A stretch of DNA of 64,000 bases from Caballeronia sp. dw_19 (GTDB lineage Bacteria; Pseudomonadota; Gammaproteobacteria; Burkholderiales; Burkholderiaceae). The stretch is taken from NCBI RefSeq assembly GCF_018449515.1, contig NZ_JAAVUQ010000008.1:124001-188000 (forward strand), given 5' to 3'. Made by a program: the position numbers and the translations under genes. Every line of letters starts with the position of its first letter. The stretch's first letter is position 1. The notes beneath the pieces are model-generated. The model was not told the DNA's origin, searched no databases, and saw only the letters and a program-made list of their open reading frames with translations. Of this stretch, positions 62,896-64,000 are shown piece after piece.

Positions 62896-64000
62896 CAGCG
62901 TTGCACCGAGAAATCAATCGAGGGATTCATAAGCAGGTCCGCGGCCTTCTGGCCGGAGCGGATCGAGCCTTCAATGGTGGCAGGCAGCCCGTTGGCCGTC
63001 CAGTCGCCGGCCAGCATCAGGTTGGACCAGCGCGTCCGCGTGCCCGGCCGGAGGTTTTCCTGGCTCGGCACGGCTGCAAAGGTCGCACGCTTTTCCGTGA
63101 CAATTTGCCATGTCGGCATGCGCTCAACGGGCAAGCGCGCCGCCTTCGCCACTTCTTGCCAGATGGTCTGGGCCAGCGCCTCGCGCGGGGTATCCAGAAG
63201 TCGATCCGCGCCGCTGATGGTCACGGAAAGACGTCCATCGAACGCGAACAGCCATTCGGCGGTGCCGTTCAACAAACCGGTCATCGGCTCGAAGGCGAGC
63301 GGCGGATCAATAGCGAAATGCGCATTGACGATCGCGCGGAATTCGTTCGGCGCGGTAAGCCCCGGCACAAGTTGTTGCGCGACGTTGGGCGGTACGGCAA
63401 GCACCACGCCGTCGTGAACACCGATGTCCACGCGGCCATCGTCGAAATCAAGCGACGTCACGCGCGTCTTCGAATCCGTGCCGGCGAAGCCGATCTCACG
63501 GACCCGCGACCCGAGCTTGATCTCCGCGCCGCCATATTGCAGCAGACGCAACGCGGGATCGACGAACGCATGGCCCAAGCCGTTGCGTGCGACCAGCGGA
63601 CGGCACGCCTGACCGCCAAGCAGCAGCGATTCCTTCAGCACGTTGCCGGCGAGCACCGCGCTGCCTTCACGCGGATCCACATTCAGCACGGCCAGGAACA
63701 GCGGGTTGATCAGCGCGTCCCACAAGCGCCCGTTCGTGCGCATGGTTTGCTGCATCGTGCGTCCGGGTTTGGCGAACAGCAGCGGCGCCAGCGACAAATA
63801 ATCCGCGGGCATGGTGCCCGGAACACGCGCGGCGGAATCGAAGATCCAGCCCGGCACGCGGCCCGGCGATAGCTTCACGGTCCAGCGCGCGCCGCTGCGC
63901 AAATCCATGAACGGAAACTCGGGCTGGGTCGGGCCGACGAGTTCATCGGCCGCGCCAATCGCCTTGGCATAACTCAGCGTGGCGTGGTTGCCCGACAGCA
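62895..64000 (-). CDS. hpnE: Squalene-associated FAD-dependent desaturase HpnE (5' end outside window)
   Basis: FAD enzyme that reduces hydroxysqualene to squalene in the HpnCDE route. The window holds about the last 367 residues; the frame stays open to 64000 (reading LSGNHATLSYAKAIG in from the edge), so the FAD-binding N-terminal loop is not seen. Visible parts include PLLFAKPGRTMQQTMRTNGR, NPLFLAVLNVDP and the C-terminal NLMLAGDWTANGLPATIEGS, the FAD-family closing motif. It is the first visible gene of the operon with shc and hpnG. Confidence 0.93.
   Translation of the reverse strand, partial: LSGNHATLSYAKAIGAADELVGPTQPEFPFMDLRSGARWTVKLSPGRVPGWIFDSAARVPGTMPADYLSLAPLLFAKPGRTMQQTMRTNGRLWDALINPLFLAVLNVDPREGSAVLAGNVLKESLLLGGQACRPLVARNGLGHAFVDPALRLLQYGGAEIKLGSRVREIGFAGTDSKTRVTSLDFDDGRVDIGVHDGVVLAVPPNVAQQLVPGLTAPNEFRAIVNAHFAIDPPLAFEPMTGLLNGTAEWLFAFDGRLSVTISGADRLLDTPREALAQTIWQEVAKAARLPVERMPTWQIVTEKRATFAAVPSQENLRPGTRTRWSNLMLAGDWTANGLPATIEGSIRSGQKAADLLMNPSIDFSVQR

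Noticed and set aside
1..64000. CRISPR arrays, tRNA, rRNA, insertion sequences
   Set aside because: No regular spaced repeats, cloverleaf sequence, rRNA sequence or transposase frame was recognised on reading.

Overview
The window is GC-rich, densely coding bacterial DNA. Its gene set points to a Burkholderiales bacterium close to Paraburkholderia/Caballeronia: a hopanoid gene set, ergothioneine EgtD, a Burkholderia-type bcpAIOB contact-dependent inhibition locus, and many two-component hybrid kinases. Species cannot be read from the sequence. No rRNA, tRNA, CRISPR array or insertion sequence was recognised.

Layout. 0-12.5 kb is signalling: the 3' end of a sensor kinase, a soluble PAS hybrid kinase, and a four-gene minus-strand operon (large three-receiver hybrid kinase, CheR, CheB, receiver-kinase). 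Between these lie egtD, an abortive-infection-like gene broken by an amber codon, and acylphosphatase. 12.6-21 kb is hopanoid biosynthesis: hpnA, hpnB, hpnC, ispH-hpnH and an hpnM/mlaC-like gene, with a decayed Phd/VapC-type toxin-antitoxin pair. 21.4-29.5 kb is accessory metabolism: Lrp regulator, acyl-CoA ligase and SDR opposite a TetR regulator with paired palindromes, a catecholate-type TonB receptor with a PiuC-like hydroxylase, a 15-unit hexamer repeat, and a mazEF pair. 29.8-33.3 kb holds hpnN and mlaA, likely lipid trafficking. 33.6-37.2 kb has a haloacetate dehalogenase opposite a LysR regulator, and small hypothetical genes.

37.3-54.2 kb is a two-partner contact-dependent inhibition locus read on the minus strand: a 3,943-residue BcpA exoprotein, a membrane immunity protein, a second orphan toxin tail with its own immunity protein, relics of another exoprotein gene, a small lipoprotein and the BcpB outer-membrane transporter. 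A SymE-like gene with an amber codon sits inside it on the plus strand.

55.6-59.2 kb is an AT-rich insert encoding two translationally coupled reverse transcriptases with the architecture of the DRT type 3 antiphage system. It is followed by an intergenic stretch with RNA-like pairing and an ACACAC tract, which I propose is the system's non-coding RNA. 59.7-64 kb returns to GC-rich core DNA: a DUF2000 gene and the hpnE-shc-hpnG operon, with hpnE running off the window. The hopanoid genes together cover squalene formation (HpnC, HpnE; HpnD not seen), cyclisation (Shc), side-chain addition (HpnH, HpnG), head-group steps (HpnA, HpnB) and export (HpnN, HpnM-like, MlaA).
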